Of a DNA stretch of 64,000 nt, positions 44,608 to 54,088 are shown one piece after another. Origin of the DNA: Cutibacterium sp. (GTDB taxonomy: Bacteria; Actinomycetota; Actinomycetes; Propionibacteriales; Propionibacteriaceae); the NCBI RefSeq assembly GCF_030525615.1, contig NZ_JAUNEJ010000001.1, positions 310,001-374,000 of the forward strand. The letters run 5' to 3'. Each line of letters starts with the position of its first letter. Within the stretch, counting starts at the first letter, position 1. The translations under genes and the position numbers were made by a program. A model generated the notes under the pieces. That model did not search any database, was not told where the DNA came from, and saw nothing but the letters and a program-made list of their open reading frames with translations.

Positions 44608-44622
44608 TCGCCTGATAGGCGA
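44608..44622. promoter_or_regulatory. Candidate NrtR operator
   Basis: TCGCCT-GAT-AGGCGA is a perfect inverted repeat centred between divergent nadA and the nrtR-like gene, with a further AGGCGA half-site at 44631-44636. NrtR regulators usually bind palindromes in exactly this position and control nad genes and themselves. The assignment rests on position and symmetry, not on a matching published consensus. Confidence 0.5.
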
Positions 44623-44659
44623 AAACCGAAAGGCGAGGCTGGCCCGATAAGCTGACCTC

Positions 44660-45442
44660 GTGGTGACAACCGATCACACTGACGCAGCAGGTGCTGGCCC
44701 GCGTCCGACTTATCGAGACCAGCGCGGGGTGGCGAAATACCGTCACGAGGTACTGGCTGTTGTCGTCAGGGCCTCAGGGACTCAACTTGAGGTGCTCGTC
44801 AAGGATCGATGTCGAGAACCCTTCACCGGAATGCCTGCTCTGCCCGGAGGCCCACTCGAGGTGAACGAGACCATGGAGCAGGCGGTTGTCCGTCACCTCA
44901 GGGACTTCCTGGACGTCTCTCTACTGGGCCATCGCGAACAGTTGTCGACTCTTTCCGAGCCGGGACGTGACCCTTTTGAAAGGACCGTTGCGACCACCTA
45001 CCTGGGTTTGGTAGCCCCCGATGTCCAGGCCAACGGGGGAGCGCGCTGGCTGCCGGTGCGTGAGTCCGGACCAATGGCCTTCGACCACGCTCACGCTGTG
45101 GAGGAAGCCGTCGTCAGACTGTGTGGCAAGGTTTCATACACCAACATCGCCCATGCCTTGGCCCCGGCAGAATTCACCTTGGCCCAGCTGCGAGATATCT
45201 ATTGTGCATGTCTGGGCTACGACGTCGACGTCACGAACTTGTCGCGGGTGCTGCGTCGGCGTGGCCAGATCGTCAAAACCGGTCACCTCGCGGAGTCGGG
45301 GCAACGAGGCGGCCGTCCGCCTGCGACCTGGACCTTCACCCGTCACGACTACGAGGTCACCGACCCCTTCGCGGTTCTGCGTCCGGCGTCACGAGACAAG
45401 CAATCGCGGACATCGCGGGGACTTGGCTGCGAGGTTCTGTGA
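44660..45442 (+). CDS. nrtR: NrtR-type NAD regulator (Nudix-related)
   Basis: The 260-residue protein has an N-terminal Nudix-like domain ([56 protein letters not shown]) and a C-terminal winged helix ([42 protein letters not shown]). The Nudix box has RHLRDFL in place of REUxEE, so hydrolase activity is probably lost and the domain senses ADP-ribose or related ligands, as in NrtR repressors. It starts at GTG 44660 or 44663 with TAAGCT six bases upstream (possible leaderless transcript). Divergence from nadABC fits control of NAD synthesis. Confidence 0.88.
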   Translation: MVTTDHTDAAGAGPRPTYRDQRGVAKYRHEVLAVVVRASGTQLEVLVKDRCREPFTGMPALPGGPLEVNETMEQAVVRHLRDFLDVSLLGHREQLSTLSEPGRDPFERTVATTYLGLVAPDVQANGGARWLPVRESGPMAFDHAHAVEEAVVRLCGKVSYTNIAHALAPAEFTLAQLRDIYCACLGYDVDVTNLSRVLRRRGQIVKTGHLAESGQRGGRPPATWTFTRHDYEVTDPFAVLRPASRDKQSRTSRGLGCEVL

Positions 45443-45445
45443 GGC

Positions 45446-47212
45446 TCAACGGGTGCGCGCGGCAGTCCGTCGCACGTGAAGACCGGTGAGAATCATTTGG
45501 GCACCCAGGCACGCCCCCACCCCTTCGCCAGCGCGCATTCGCAGCTCCATGAGCGGTTCCAAACCCAATTCGGCAAGCACAGCCTGATGGGCGTATTCCC
45601 GAGAAGCATGGGAAGCCACCAACCAGCCTTGGAGGCCCGGGGAGAGCTTGGTGGCAAGGAGGGCAGCCACGCTCGTGGCCAGTCCGTCGAGGACGATGGG
45701 TGACCCAGCCTGAGCCGCTCCCAGGCATATTCCGGCGAGAACCGCGAACTCAGGTCCACCGAGGGCTGCCAGTAGATGTTCAGGGTCGCTGGGCCGTGCA
45801 TGAGTGCGAGCCAATGCAGCCGTGATGACCTCAGCCTTGCGCTCGACCATTGCGGTGTCGCTGCCGGCCCCCAGACCGACGGCTTTGTGGGGATCCAGGC
45901 GCGTGAGGACACTAGCCAGAGCGGACGCTACGGTGGTGTTTCCGACGCCGACTTCTCCTAGACAAACCAAGCCGGCCTCAGCAACTTCCTCGCCCAATGT
46001 CTGTCCGTTACGCAGCAGGGTCTCTACCTGCGACCGGGCCATGGCGTCGGTATGCAGGAGATCACCGCGTCTTCCGGGAACGCGCATGGAGCGGGCACCC
46101 TGCACCGGTTGTGCGACCCCGGCGTCGACGACAAGATGGGAAAGCCCGGCGGCAGCAGCTGTCGAGACGCCGAGTCCCGTCCCGGCAACTGAGGCAGCCA
46201 TCACGTCATGAGTCACGGTGGGATCGAAGGCCGTCACACCCAGAGCGGAGACTGGGTGATCGGCCCCGACAAGGATGAGGGTGCCGCCGGTGATCTCGGT
46301 TCCACCAGCTGCCTCTACGCGGTCAAGGGTCTGGTCGAGCAGGCCGAGAGAGCCAGGCGGGGTGAGAAGTTGGTCAGCATTATCATGGGCAGCCACCACG
46401 CGGTCACGGCTCGGGGAGTGCAAAGTCTGCCGCAGAGCGGAGACGGGGGCCTCGGGCTGGCCATCGTCGGGCCAGCGATCGGTCAGAACGACCTCGGCTA
46501 GCGGGAGCCGCCGCGACCAGCCCCGTCGCTCTAACCCGGGAGCGGGGGGACGCTCATCTGGCCACCCCAAACAGAGCCACCCAAGTGTCTCGACTCCCTC
46601 GGGCAGATGAAGCAATGCGGCGAGTTCTTCCGGCTGGAAGAGGGTTACCCATCCCATTCCGAGGCCGTGAGCACGAGCCGTCAGCCACATATTCTCCACG
46701 GCGCAGGCGCAGCTCCACATATCAGCGTCGGTGAAGGTGTTGCGCCCCAGCACTCCGGAGGCGGGGGTACGACGATCGCAGGCCACAACCACGCCAACCG
46801 GGGCTTCGCGAATCCCCTCAAGCTGGAGGTCGAGAAGCCTGGCGCGACGGTCTGGGGTCAGTAAATTGGCCTGGCGCAGTCGCTCCCGGTCGGCCATGAT
46901 GGCGGCCCGGTCGCGAATATCAGGGTCGCGCACCACGATGAACCGCCACGGTTGGCTGTGCCCAACGCTGGGAGCACGATGGCCAGCCCACAGGATGATG
47001 TCGACCAGATCGTGGGGGATGTCCTCGTTGCGGTAGCGACGGATGTCGCGTCGCGCATCGATAGCAGCATCGAGGTCGTGTTGCACCTGGTCGCCCAAGG
47101 ACCACCCAGCAGGATCGGCGGCACGAGTGGCCGAGGAGGTGGTGTCGCCAATCGTGGGGATCGGACGGGCCCAACGCTTGCTGGTGGATGGGGTCTTATC
47201 AGGGGTGCTCAC
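45446..47212 (-). CDS. BluB-CobT fusion: DMB synthase and NaMN:DMB phosphoribosyltransferase
   Basis: The first 230 or so residues are BluB, a flavin-destroying nitroreductase-fold enzyme that makes 5,6-dimethylbenzimidazole: AIDARRDIRRYR, LWAGHRAPSVGHSQPWRFIVV, NTFTDADMWSCACAVENMWLTARAHGLGMGWVTLF. The rest is CobT, which joins the base to nicotinate mononucleotide: LLTPPGSLGLLD, VGADHPVSALGVTAF, CLGEVGVGNTTVASAL with the catalytic Glu region, and ASHASREYAHQAVL. GTG 47212 gives 588 residues; the start has no clear ribosome site. This bluB-cobT fusion is known from Propionibacterium freudenreichii B12 synthesis. It ends three bases from nrtR and lies beside the NaMN-producing nad genes. Confidence 0.92.
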   Translation of the reverse strand: MSTPDKTPSTSKRWARPIPTIGDTTSSATRAADPAGWSLGDQVQHDLDAAIDARRDIRRYRNEDIPHDLVDIILWAGHRAPSVGHSQPWRFIVVRDPDIRDRAAIMADRERLRQANLLTPDRRARLLDLQLEGIREAPVGVVVACDRRTPASGVLGRNTFTDADMWSCACAVENMWLTARAHGLGMGWVTLFQPEELAALLHLPEGVETLGWLCLGWPDERPPAPGLERRGWSRRLPLAEVVLTDRWPDDGQPEAPVSALRQTLHSPSRDRVVAAHDNADQLLTPPGSLGLLDQTLDRVEAAGGTEITGGTLILVGADHPVSALGVTAFDPTVTHDVMAASVAGTGLGVSTAAAAGLSHLVVDAGVAQPVQGARSMRVPGRRGDLLHTDAMARSQVETLLRNGQTLGEEVAEAGLVCLGEVGVGNTTVASALASVLTRLDPHKAVGLGAGSDTAMVERKAEVITAALARTHARPSDPEHLLAALGGPEFAVLAGICLGAAQAGSPIVLDGLATSVAALLATKLSPGLQGWLVASHASREYAHQAVLAELGLEPLMELRMRAGEGVGACLGAQMILTGLHVRRTAARTR

Positions 47213-47349
47213 AAGATGAGGGTAGTGGGCAGCTTGTCGCGAGGAGTCGTCGGGATGGCGTGGCAATGTGGGGTGAGATGGCTTGCGGTGCCAGCTGAGA
47301 TGGCATGACGGTTTCGGTTGAGCCGGTATGCCACGTCTAGCATGGGCTG

Positions 47350-48495
47350 GTGCTTTCCAGCCCTTTGACCTTGATCGCTCCTTCAGGCGGCACTGTTTCG
47401 GTGGACACCCCAGTGGTGTTGGCACCGATGGCCGGCGTCACCAATGCTGCTTTCCGTCAACTGTGCGCCGAACAGGGGGCAGGACTCTATGTGTGTGAGA
47501 TGATAACCTCGCGCGGGCTGGTCTATGGCGATCGCAAGACTCACGACATGCTTGCCTTTGCCGACTGTGAAGACGTGCGTTCGGTCCAGCTCTACGGAGT
47601 TGACCCCGGAATGGTCGGTGAGGCGACGTCAATTCTGTGTGAGGAATACGGGGTCAGCCACGTCGATCTCAATTTTGGCTGTCCAGTACCCAAGGTCACC
47701 CGCAAGGGTGGCGGGGGAGTTTTGCCTTGGAAGCTGGACCGGTTCGCTGCCGTCGTTGCAGCTGCTGTCCAGGCCGCCGATCCTCACGGGGTTCCCGTTA
47801 CTGTCAAGACTCGTATTGGCATCGACTCCGACCACATCACCTACCTTGACTCTGCCCGCGCTGCCGTTGATTCGGGGGCTGCTGCAGTGTGCCTGCACGC
47901 GCGTACCGTCGCAGAGGCGTATGCGGGTCATTCTCACTGGGAAGCCATTGGTGACCTTGTTGAGGCCGTCGGGGTCCCCGTCATTGGAAATGGTGACATT
48001 TGGGAGGCCAGCGACGCTGTGGCCATGGTCAAGCAGACCGGGTGCGCCGGAGTCGAGGTAGGACGTGGCTGTCTTGGTCGTCCTTGGCTTTTCCGCGACC
48101 TGGCTGACGCTTTCGCAGGGCGCGACACGACTACTTTGCCGACCTTGGGTGAAGTGTGCCGAATGATCCGACGCCATGCCGAATTGCTCGTGAAGTATCA
48201 GGGAATCCACGGGCTGGTCGATATGCGCAAGCACATGGCCTGGTATCTCAAGGGTTTCCCGGTGGGCGGGGAGACTCGTCACGCGTTGGGGCAGATCTCC
48301 AGCTTCGAGGAGCTCGACGGGTTGCTGGCAACCCTCGACCACAACGCGCCGTTTCCCGTCAAGGAACTTGGTAAGGCCCGTGGCCGGCAGGGTGCTCCGC
48401 GCCGGAAGGTCGTCATGCCTCACGGGTGGCTGGACTCGCGCACCCTTGACGACGACGATCTGTCAGCTGCCGAGATTGACGCTTCCGGCGGCTGA
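47350..48495 (+). CDS. dusB: tRNA-dihydrouridine synthase
   Basis: This FMN enzyme reduces uridines in tRNA. The 381-residue protein contains VVLAPMAGVTNAAFRQLC, VQLYGVDPGMVGEA, VDLNFGCPVPKVTRKGGG with catalytic Cys111, VKTRIGID, LHARTVAEAYAGHSHW and VIGNGDIWEASDA, all DusB-type. GTG 47350 has TAGCAT six bases upstream and no ribosome site, so it may be leaderless. It is followed by dgt, as commonly seen in actinobacteria. Confidence 0.93.
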   Translation: MLSSPLTLIAPSGGTVSVDTPVVLAPMAGVTNAAFRQLCAEQGAGLYVCEMITSRGLVYGDRKTHDMLAFADCEDVRSVQLYGVDPGMVGEATSILCEEYGVSHVDLNFGCPVPKVTRKGGGGVLPWKLDRFAAVVAAAVQAADPHGVPVTVKTRIGIDSDHITYLDSARAAVDSGAAAVCLHARTVAEAYAGHSHWEAIGDLVEAVGVPVIGNGDIWEASDAVAMVKQTGCAGVEVGRGCLGRPWLFRDLADAFAGRDTTTLPTLGEVCRMIRRHAELLVKYQGIHGLVDMRKHMAWYLKGFPVGGETRHALGQISSFEELDGLLATLDHNAPFPVKELGKARGRQGAPRRKVVMPHGWLDSRTLDDDDLSAAEIDASGG

Positions 48496-48543
48496 CGCTG
48501 CCCGGGTCTGGTTCTCTGAGCCGAGGTGGGACAGGATGGGACC

Positions 48544-49662
48544 ATGTCCGAAGTGGGAGAACGCGCCCGAGCCTGGGCTATGACAATGTCCGGTCATCGC
48601 GGCGTTGATGACGTCGTTCACGCTCACCCGTCAGGTGGTGCCCGAATCGAGACTGGAGGGGTCGTCGGACGGGAGATACGGGAGGAAAGGGAGAATCTCC
48701 TGCTGCGAGAGGGAGCTACCCATGCTCACGGGGCAGGCAATCGCGCCACTGAGGAGGAGCCAGATCCCGAGCGGACTTGCTTCGAACGGGATCGGGACCG
48801 GATCGTTCACTCGACCTCTTTCCGGCGATTGGCGGGCAAGACCCAGGTTGTCGTTCACCCGACCGACCATCAGCGCACCCGGTTGACCCACGCCCTTGAG
48901 GTGGCTCAGGTGGCCCGGTCGATCGCGGCTGGCGTCGGAGCCAACATCACCCTTGCCGACGCCATGGCGCTGGGGCATGACTGTGGTCACGGCCCGGGTG
49001 GACACGCCTCGGAGCAGGCCTTTGACGCTTTCATCCCAGAGGGTTTCGATCATGGTCCGTGGGGAGCCGACGTCAGCCTGGCCAGCCTCAACCTGTGCGC
49101 TGAGACCCTCGACGGTATCCGTAATCACTCCTGGTCACGTCCCGCCCCGAGCACGGTCGAGGGGGAAATCGTCTCCTTTGCCGACCGGATCGCTTATTGT
49201 GCCCATGATCTTGAGGACGCGATCAAGGCCGGGATCGTCGCCGTTTCTGATCTCCCCCAGGTCGTCGTCGAGGTGGCTGGGACAGATCGGCGCACTCAAC
49301 TATCAGTATTCATCCGGTCGGTGATTAACACCACCTGTGCCACCGGGCAGGTGGGGATGTCAGCCGATGTCGCTGAGGCTTTGGCAGCTCTCAGGGCCTT
49401 CAACTACGAGCGGATCTACACCCGACCAGAGTCACTGGGACAGGCGGAGGCCGTCATCGAGGTGCTGCACGGCCTCGTTGCTTACTACCAAAGTCACATC
49501 GACTTGGTGCCAGTTGAATTCCTTGAGACTGACGCCGACCAAATCCACCAGGTCGTGGCATACGTGGGCGGGATGACCGATCAGTTCGCTTTCTCCCAGG
49601 CAGCCGAATTGTTGGGCTGGGATAGAGCGCGACTGCCCAAAGGCATGGGGAGGGGATTCTGA
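48544..49662 (+). CDS. dgt: Deoxyguanosinetriphosphate triphosphohydrolase-like protein
   Basis: This HD-domain dNTP triphosphohydrolase (372 residues) has FRRLAGKTQVV, RTRLTHALEVAQVARS, ALGHDCGHGPGGHASEQAF (HD metal site) and VSFADRIAYCAHDLEDA. The first 80 residues are variable, with RTCFERDRDRIVHSTSFRRL starting the conserved part. ATG 48544 has CAGGAT six bases before it. These enzymes adjust dNTP pools; the placement beside dusB and dnaG is conserved in related genera. Confidence 0.92.
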   Translation: MSEVGERARAWAMTMSGHRGVDDVVHAHPSGGARIETGGVVGREIREERENLLLREGATHAHGAGNRATEEEPDPERTCFERDRDRIVHSTSFRRLAGKTQVVVHPTDHQRTRLTHALEVAQVARSIAAGVGANITLADAMALGHDCGHGPGGHASEQAFDAFIPEGFDHGPWGADVSLASLNLCAETLDGIRNHSWSRPAPSTVEGEIVSFADRIAYCAHDLEDAIKAGIVAVSDLPQVVVEVAGTDRRTQLSVFIRSVINTTCATGQVGMSADVAEALAALRAFNYERIYTRPESLGQAEAVIEVLHGLVAYYQSHIDLVPVEFLETDADQIHQVVAYVGGMTDQFAFSQAAELLGWDRARLPKGMGRGF

Positions 49663-49676
49663 AACTCACACCTGTG

Positions 49677-50435
49677 TCACGGATGAAGCTTGCCTGCTAG
49701 GTCGGCAGGGAGCAGTTTGGCCTGCTTGACCAGTTCATGTGCTACCACCACGGTGACGGCCTGGCCAGCAAGAATGCCGATGAGGACGAGGGCCTGGGCC
49801 GCGCCAGCCTGAAGGGCCGAGCCGCCCCCAAGCAGTACACCGACAAAGGTTCCTGGCAAAGTCACCAGACCGACGGTCGCGGTGCTGTCCACAGTAGGCA
49901 GCACCGATTCCGTGACGCTGGGTTCAGTGACCAGGGCGATGGCGTCGCGGCGCGGAAGGCCAACGGCCAGACCAGCCTCGAAGATGCCGATTCCCCCGCG
50001 CAGATCAGCGAAGAAACGACGGCAGGCCAAGGTATGACCGTTCATCATGTTGCCAATGATGATGCCTGCTACCGGGATGAGAGAGGCCGGGCTAAAAGGC
50101 GCACAACCTGTCGCGAAGATGATGAGAAGGACCGGAGTTACCCCAGCGAGCATGGCCACCGCAGCCCAGATCCAGTTCCCACCGATTCCGGAACGCTTCG
50201 CCGTGGTGTGAACTGCGATGGCAAACATCAACAAGGTGAACAGACAGGCAGCCCACAGATGGGCAAGGGCATAGACGAGGATGACGGAGACGACGCCGAG
50301 TTGCACGACGGCGCGAATTGACGCAATAACGGAGGCCTTGGCGATGCCCAGGCGTCCGATAAGTGAGGCGACGACGGCTGCCGTGATGAGCAGGATCATC
50401 GCCAGGGCGAGTTGCCAAGTGGGGCTTACGGTCAC
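49677..50435 (-). CDS. fetB: FetB-type ABC transporter permease (UPF0014)
   Basis: The 252-residue membrane protein has seven hydrophobic segments and the family signatures [48 protein letters not shown] and [22 protein letters not shown]. coli FetAB exports iron under oxidative stress. The matching ATPase gene fetA is not in this window, so the partner must lie elsewhere or be shared. GTG 50435 lacks a clear ribosome site. Its end faces dgt with 14 bases between. Confidence 0.85.
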   Translation of the reverse strand: MTVSPTWQLALAMILLITAAVVASLIGRLGIAKASVIASIRAVVQLGVVSVILVYALAHLWAACLFTLLMFAIAVHTTAKRSGIGGNWIWAAVAMLAGVTPVLLIIFATGCAPFSPASLIPVAGIIIGNMMNGHTLACRRFFADLRGGIGIFEAGLAVGLPRRDAIALVTEPSVTESVLPTVDSTATVGLVTLPGTFVGVLLGGGSALQAGAAQALVLIGILAGQAVTVVVAHELVKQAKLLPADLAGKLHP

Positions 50436-50513
50436 GATGGCCAGTGTGGCACCACTCGGGCCCTCGGGTATGCATGGTTAGCGTGAGCAAGACAGATGGG
50501 TAGGATCGAGGTC

Positions 50514-52367
50514 ATGGCTGGCCGGATCAACGAGGAGGACATCGCGCTGGTCCGGGAACGGGCGCGGATCGACGAGGTTGTTGGTGAGTACGTCGCCCTG
50601 CGTAATGCTGGGGGTGGTTCCCTGAAGGGGTTGTGTCCCTTCCACGACGAGAAAACGCCTAGTTTCCAAGTGACCCCTTCGCGCGGACTGTTTTACTGCT
50701 TTGGCTGTGGCGAGGGCGGAGACACCATCTCCTTCATCCAGAAGATCGATAACCTTACTTTTGTTGAGGCTGTTCAGCGTCTCGCTGACAAAGTCGGCGT
50801 TCAACTGCGTATCGTCGACGACGGTCGTCCCGGGCTGGAACCAGGTCTCCGTATGCAGATTCTGGCTGCCAACGAGGCAGCCGCAGAGTTCTTCCAGGCC
50901 CAGATGTCGACGAAGGAGGGTCAGGTCGCTCGTGACTTCGTCGCTGGTCGGGGATTCTCCCAGGAGGCTGCAATGCAGTTCGGGATGGGGTATGCCCCGC
51001 GCGGGGGCCACGTGCTGCGTGACCATCTACTGGCCAAGGGGTTCACCCCCAAGGCCCTCATTGAGTCTGGCCTCGTGCGTTCCCAAGGCTGGGACTTCTT
51101 CCAGGGGCGGGTGTTGTGGCCGATCAAGGACTCCGGCAAGTCCGTGCTGGGTTTCGGGGCCCGACGTGTCTACGACGACGACCGCCTGCCGGCCAAGTAC
51201 GTCAATACCCCCGAGACCCCGGTTTACAAGAAGTCCCACGTCCTCTACGGCTTGGATATGGCTCGGTCCAACATCGGCAAGAAGAGCCAGGCTGTCATTG
51301 TCGAGGGATATACCGACGTCATGGCAGCACACCTGTCCGGTATTGACACGGCAGTGGCGGCTTGTGGAACCGCTTTCGGTGAGGACCATGCCCGACTCAT
51401 CCAGCGGTTGATGGGCAACAGCGGCTCCCTCAACGGCGAGGTCATCTTTACTTTTGACGGTGACGTGGCGGGCCAGAAGGCGGCCCTCAAGGTGTTTCGC
51501 GGGGACAAGCAATTCTCTGCCCAGACCTATGTTGCCATTGAGCCTACTGGCCTCGACCCGTGCGATCTGCTCATGAAGCGCGGCCCGGCGGCGGTCAGAG
51601 AATTGGTGGCTCGGCGGATTCCGCTTTACCGCTATGTCATGGAAAACACCGTCGGTCAGTTCGACCTCGACCGGGCGGACGGGCGTATCGCCGCGATCAG
51701 GGCGGCTGCCCCACTTGTCACGAGCATCCGCGACCAGTCGTTAGTCGACGGCTATCTGCGCGAGCTGTCCCAGGTGGTAGGTGCCGACATTGACGTAGTA
51801 CGTCGGGAGGTGTCTCGTGCTGGCAAGCAGCGTCACTCCACCCCGGCGCTGACGGTGGTGCCTCAGGCTCAGTCTCAGCAACCCGCCGGTCTCCCGTGGC
51901 CCGATCCAGCCGACATCTCACTGTCGGCGGAGAGAGGGTTCCTCAAACTAGCCCTGCAATACCCTGAGCTTTTTGACGCCGACTGGGACCAGGTCGAGGT
52001 CGAGGACCTGCGACATCCCGCCTATCGGGCGGTCTTCGAGGCGATACTAGCGGTGCCTCGTGGCCAACAGAAGTGGGCTGAAAAGGTTAGCGAGGCGACC
52101 AGTGACCCGCAGGTGAAACAGCTTGAGGTGGCTCTTCTCGTCGAGTCTGTGCTGCGTGAGGAGCCAGACCAGAGTTATGCAGCCGCGTACGCAGCGCGGG
52201 TACGGTTATTGGCCATCAATGATGACATTGCCAATCTCAAGTCCCGTTTGCAGCGCACCAATCCAAACCAGGATCGCAAGCTCTACAACGCGATGTTCGC
52301 CGACCTGGTGAGCTTGGAGACATTACGTAAGAGCCTCATTATCGCCGGTGGAGCCACAACAGCTTGA
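50514..52367 (+). CDS. dnaG: DNA primase
   Basis: DnaG makes RNA primers for replication. The 617-residue protein has the zinc finger CPFH (41-44) and CFGC (62-65), [23 protein letters not shown] at the N-terminus, the Toprim core with [13 protein letters not shown] and [14 protein letters not shown], and a C-terminal DnaB-interaction region. ATG 50514 has a perfect -10-like TAGGAT seven bases upstream, so the mRNA may be leaderless. A sigma-factor gene follows 53 bases later, reminiscent of the rpsU-dnaG-rpoD arrangement. Confidence 0.95.
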   Translation: MAGRINEEDIALVRERARIDEVVGEYVALRNAGGGSLKGLCPFHDEKTPSFQVTPSRGLFYCFGCGEGGDTISFIQKIDNLTFVEAVQRLADKVGVQLRIVDDGRPGLEPGLRMQILAANEAAAEFFQAQMSTKEGQVARDFVAGRGFSQEAAMQFGMGYAPRGGHVLRDHLLAKGFTPKALIESGLVRSQGWDFFQGRVLWPIKDSGKSVLGFGARRVYDDDRLPAKYVNTPETPVYKKSHVLYGLDMARSNIGKKSQAVIVEGYTDVMAAHLSGIDTAVAACGTAFGEDHARLIQRLMGNSGSLNGEVIFTFDGDVAGQKAALKVFRGDKQFSAQTYVAIEPTGLDPCDLLMKRGPAAVRELVARRIPLYRYVMENTVGQFDLDRADGRIAAIRAAAPLVTSIRDQSLVDGYLRELSQVVGADIDVVRREVSRAGKQRHSTPALTVVPQAQSQQPAGLPWPDPADISLSAERGFLKLALQYPELFDADWDQVEVEDLRHPAYRAVFEAILAVPRGQQKWAEKVSEATSDPQVKQLEVALLVESVLREEPDQSYAAAYAARVRLLAINDDIANLKSRLQRTNPNQDRKLYNAMFADLVSLETLRKSLIIAGGATTA

Positions 52368-52420
52368 TGTGACATCTGTGGACAACTTTCGTGCTGTCCA
52401 CAGATTAGTGAAGAGGGGTT

Positions 52421-53266
52421 TTGCCACAATCCAATGTGAGTCATCGTCGGACCATGAGATACGCGGATTTTATCGACGGCGTCGTCGCTTTGGACCCAGC
52501 TGATGAGCGCGAGCTGTTTCGCAGGCTTGACGCAGGGGTCATCGCTGACGCCATCCTCTCTGGACGATTTCTGGCCACGACGCCAGTTTCTGTCACCGAG
52601 TTGACCACAATCTCTACCGAGGGAGCAGCAGCCAGGCGCACGCTTTGGCGACAAATGCTCGCGATGGTGCTCACCCAGGCCCGCCAGAGTGCCGCAAATC
52701 ACCGATGCAGCTTTGAAGATCTCGTCCAGGCCGGCTGCGTGGGGTTGGGAGAGGCCATCGAGAGGTACGACGAGCGTCGCGGGGCCCGCTTCTCTACGGT
52801 GGCCTGGACCTGGATTCGGCGCCGTATTGGTGAGGAGGTGGTGCGACTTCGGGGTGCGAGGTCGCGGGCAGTGATGAGGGAGTCAGCGGAGGTTGCCCGG
52901 GTTGAGGAGGAGCTTATGGTGCAATCTCAACAGGTGCCAAGGAGTGAGGCAATCGCAAAGCACATGGGCAAGAACACCGTGTGGGTTCAGCAGCGACGTG
53001 CCGAGAACTGGGAAACCGATAGCAACGGCTTGGAATATGTGCCGACATCGCAAGATCAGCCAGTGGGCCTTGACGTCCCCTTGCTCGCGGCTCTGCCCGG
53101 TCAGGAACGGCGAGTCGTGGCTCTGCGACACGGGTTCCAAGGAAACCCCATGAGCTTCGAAGCGGTTGGGGAAAAACTCGGGATGTCAGCCTCCAGTGTC
53201 AGGCGGATTGAGCAGCGTGCTTTCAACCGTCTGCGTCGTCACCTAGAGCAGGCTAGGGCGGCGTGA
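52421..53266 (+). CDS. Sigma-70 family RNA polymerase sigma factor
   Basis: The 281-residue protein has region 2 (CSFEDLVQAGCVGLGEAIERYDERRGARFSTVAWTWIRRRI), a region-3-like helix (PRSEAIAKHMGKNTVWVQQRRAENWETD) and region 4 (LPGQERRVVALRHGFQGNPMSFEAVGEKLGMSASSVRRIEQRAFNRLRRHL). Region 1.1 and the long acidic insert of primary sigma factors are absent, so it is an alternative or group 2/3 factor. TTG 52421 follows AAGAGGGG; GTG 52436 and ATG 52454 are other options. No anti-sigma gene is next to it. Confidence 0.85.
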   Translation: MPQSNVSHRRTMRYADFIDGVVALDPADERELFRRLDAGVIADAILSGRFLATTPVSVTELTTISTEGAAARRTLWRQMLAMVLTQARQSAANHRCSFEDLVQAGCVGLGEAIERYDERRGARFSTVAWTWIRRRIGEEVVRLRGARSRAVMRESAEVARVEEELMVQSQQVPRSEAIAKHMGKNTVWVQQRRAENWETDSNGLEYVPTSQDQPVGLDVPLLAALPGQERRVVALRHGFQGNPMSFEAVGEKLGMSASSVRRIEQRAFNRLRRHLEQARAA

Positions 53267-53279
53267 CAGGATGGACGCC

Positions 53280-53786
53280 ATGTGGTGGACGAAAGGACCC
53301 AGTTCTGAGGAGATGACTCGGGCGCGAGCGGTGCTCGGGTTTGACGACGTTAAGGTGATTACGTGTGGGCGAGGAGAGAACGTCACCGTTATCGCGGTGA
53401 CAGAAGGACTCGTCGTCTTGACAGACGAGACAGACTCTGCTGTCGCTTGGCATGAGATCGTGCACGGCGGTTGGAACGGGAACACCTCGACCTTGACGTG
53501 GGACTTCTTGGACGGATCTGGCGCCTCGGTGATGCTGCAGAAGCCTGGGAAGATTCCGGAGGTCTTCAAAGCTCGAGTCACCGAGTCGATTGCTGCGACT
53601 CGTAGCGTCCCGGTGCATGGGGGAGATGTCCTCATCGCTGGACGTATTCCGGCTGGCCATTTGGCGGATCCTGAGAGATCGATCACGTGGACTGCAATGG
53701 CCAGGGAGTCCGCCGACCTTAACGATCCCGAGACTCGCCAAAAGGTGGTGGAGGCCACCGACGCCCTCAAGAAGGAGTGGGGCTGA
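53280..53786 (+). CDS. Conserved actinobacterial protein of unknown function
   Basis: The 168-residue soluble protein starts MWWTKGPSSEEMTRARAVLG and contains LVVLTDETDSAVAWHEIVHGGWNGNTSTLTWDFLDG, then VFKARVTESIAATRSVPVHGG. I do not recognise a domain. Proteins like this sit between dnaG and tRNA-Asn in related actinobacteria, by general knowledge. ATG 53280 has CAGGAT seven bases upstream; ATG 53271 is in frame three codons earlier. It has no signal peptide or membrane helix. Confidence 0.75.
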   Translation: MWWTKGPSSEEMTRARAVLGFDDVKVITCGRGENVTVIAVTEGLVVLTDETDSAVAWHEIVHGGWNGNTSTLTWDFLDGSGASVMLQKPGKIPEVFKARVTESIAATRSVPVHGGDVLIAGRIPAGHLADPERSITWTAMARESADLNDPETRQKVVEATDALKKEWG

Positions 53787-53881
53787 CAGGGGTCTTGCTG
53801 GTGGGTGGAGGCGGACACATGGTTGATTTGGTATCCCTCAGCGTATGCTGCTAGTGTCTTATCTCGCGCCCAGGGCGCTGA

Positions 53882-53954
53882 TCCCCTGTAGCTCAATTGG
53901 CAGAGCATCTGACTGTTAATCAGAGGGTTACTGGTTCGAGTCCAGTCGGGGGAG
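53882..53954 (+). tRNA. tRNA-Asn (anticodon GTT)
   Basis: The cloverleaf is complete: acceptor stem TCCCCTG/CGGGGGA, D-arm with AGCTCAATTGGCAGAGC, anticodon stem TCTGA/TCAGA with loop CTGTTAA and anticodon GTT at 53915-53917, and T-loop GGTTCGAGTCC. The discriminator base is G. The 3' CCA is not encoded. GTT reads Asn codons and is one of the GUN anticodons that Tgt modifies. Confidence 0.96.
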
Positions 53955-54015
53955 CGCAGATATTACAGCTTGGCAAGGTCAATCCTCTGATTGGGACGTG
54001 ACTGTGCGATGTGAA

Positions 54016-54053
54016 AGGCCCTTCAAAGAACGCTTAAGTTTCTTGAAGGGCCT
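54016..54053. terminator. Hairpin terminator
   Basis: AGGCCCTTCAA (54016-54026) and TTGAAGGGCCT (54043-54053) form a perfect 11-bp stem around a 16-base loop. It lies between the tRNA gene and the convergent oxidoreductase gene and may serve both. Confidence 0.75.
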
Positions 54054-54088
54054 CGGTTGCAGTTAGGTGATTGGAATCACCGCTACCG

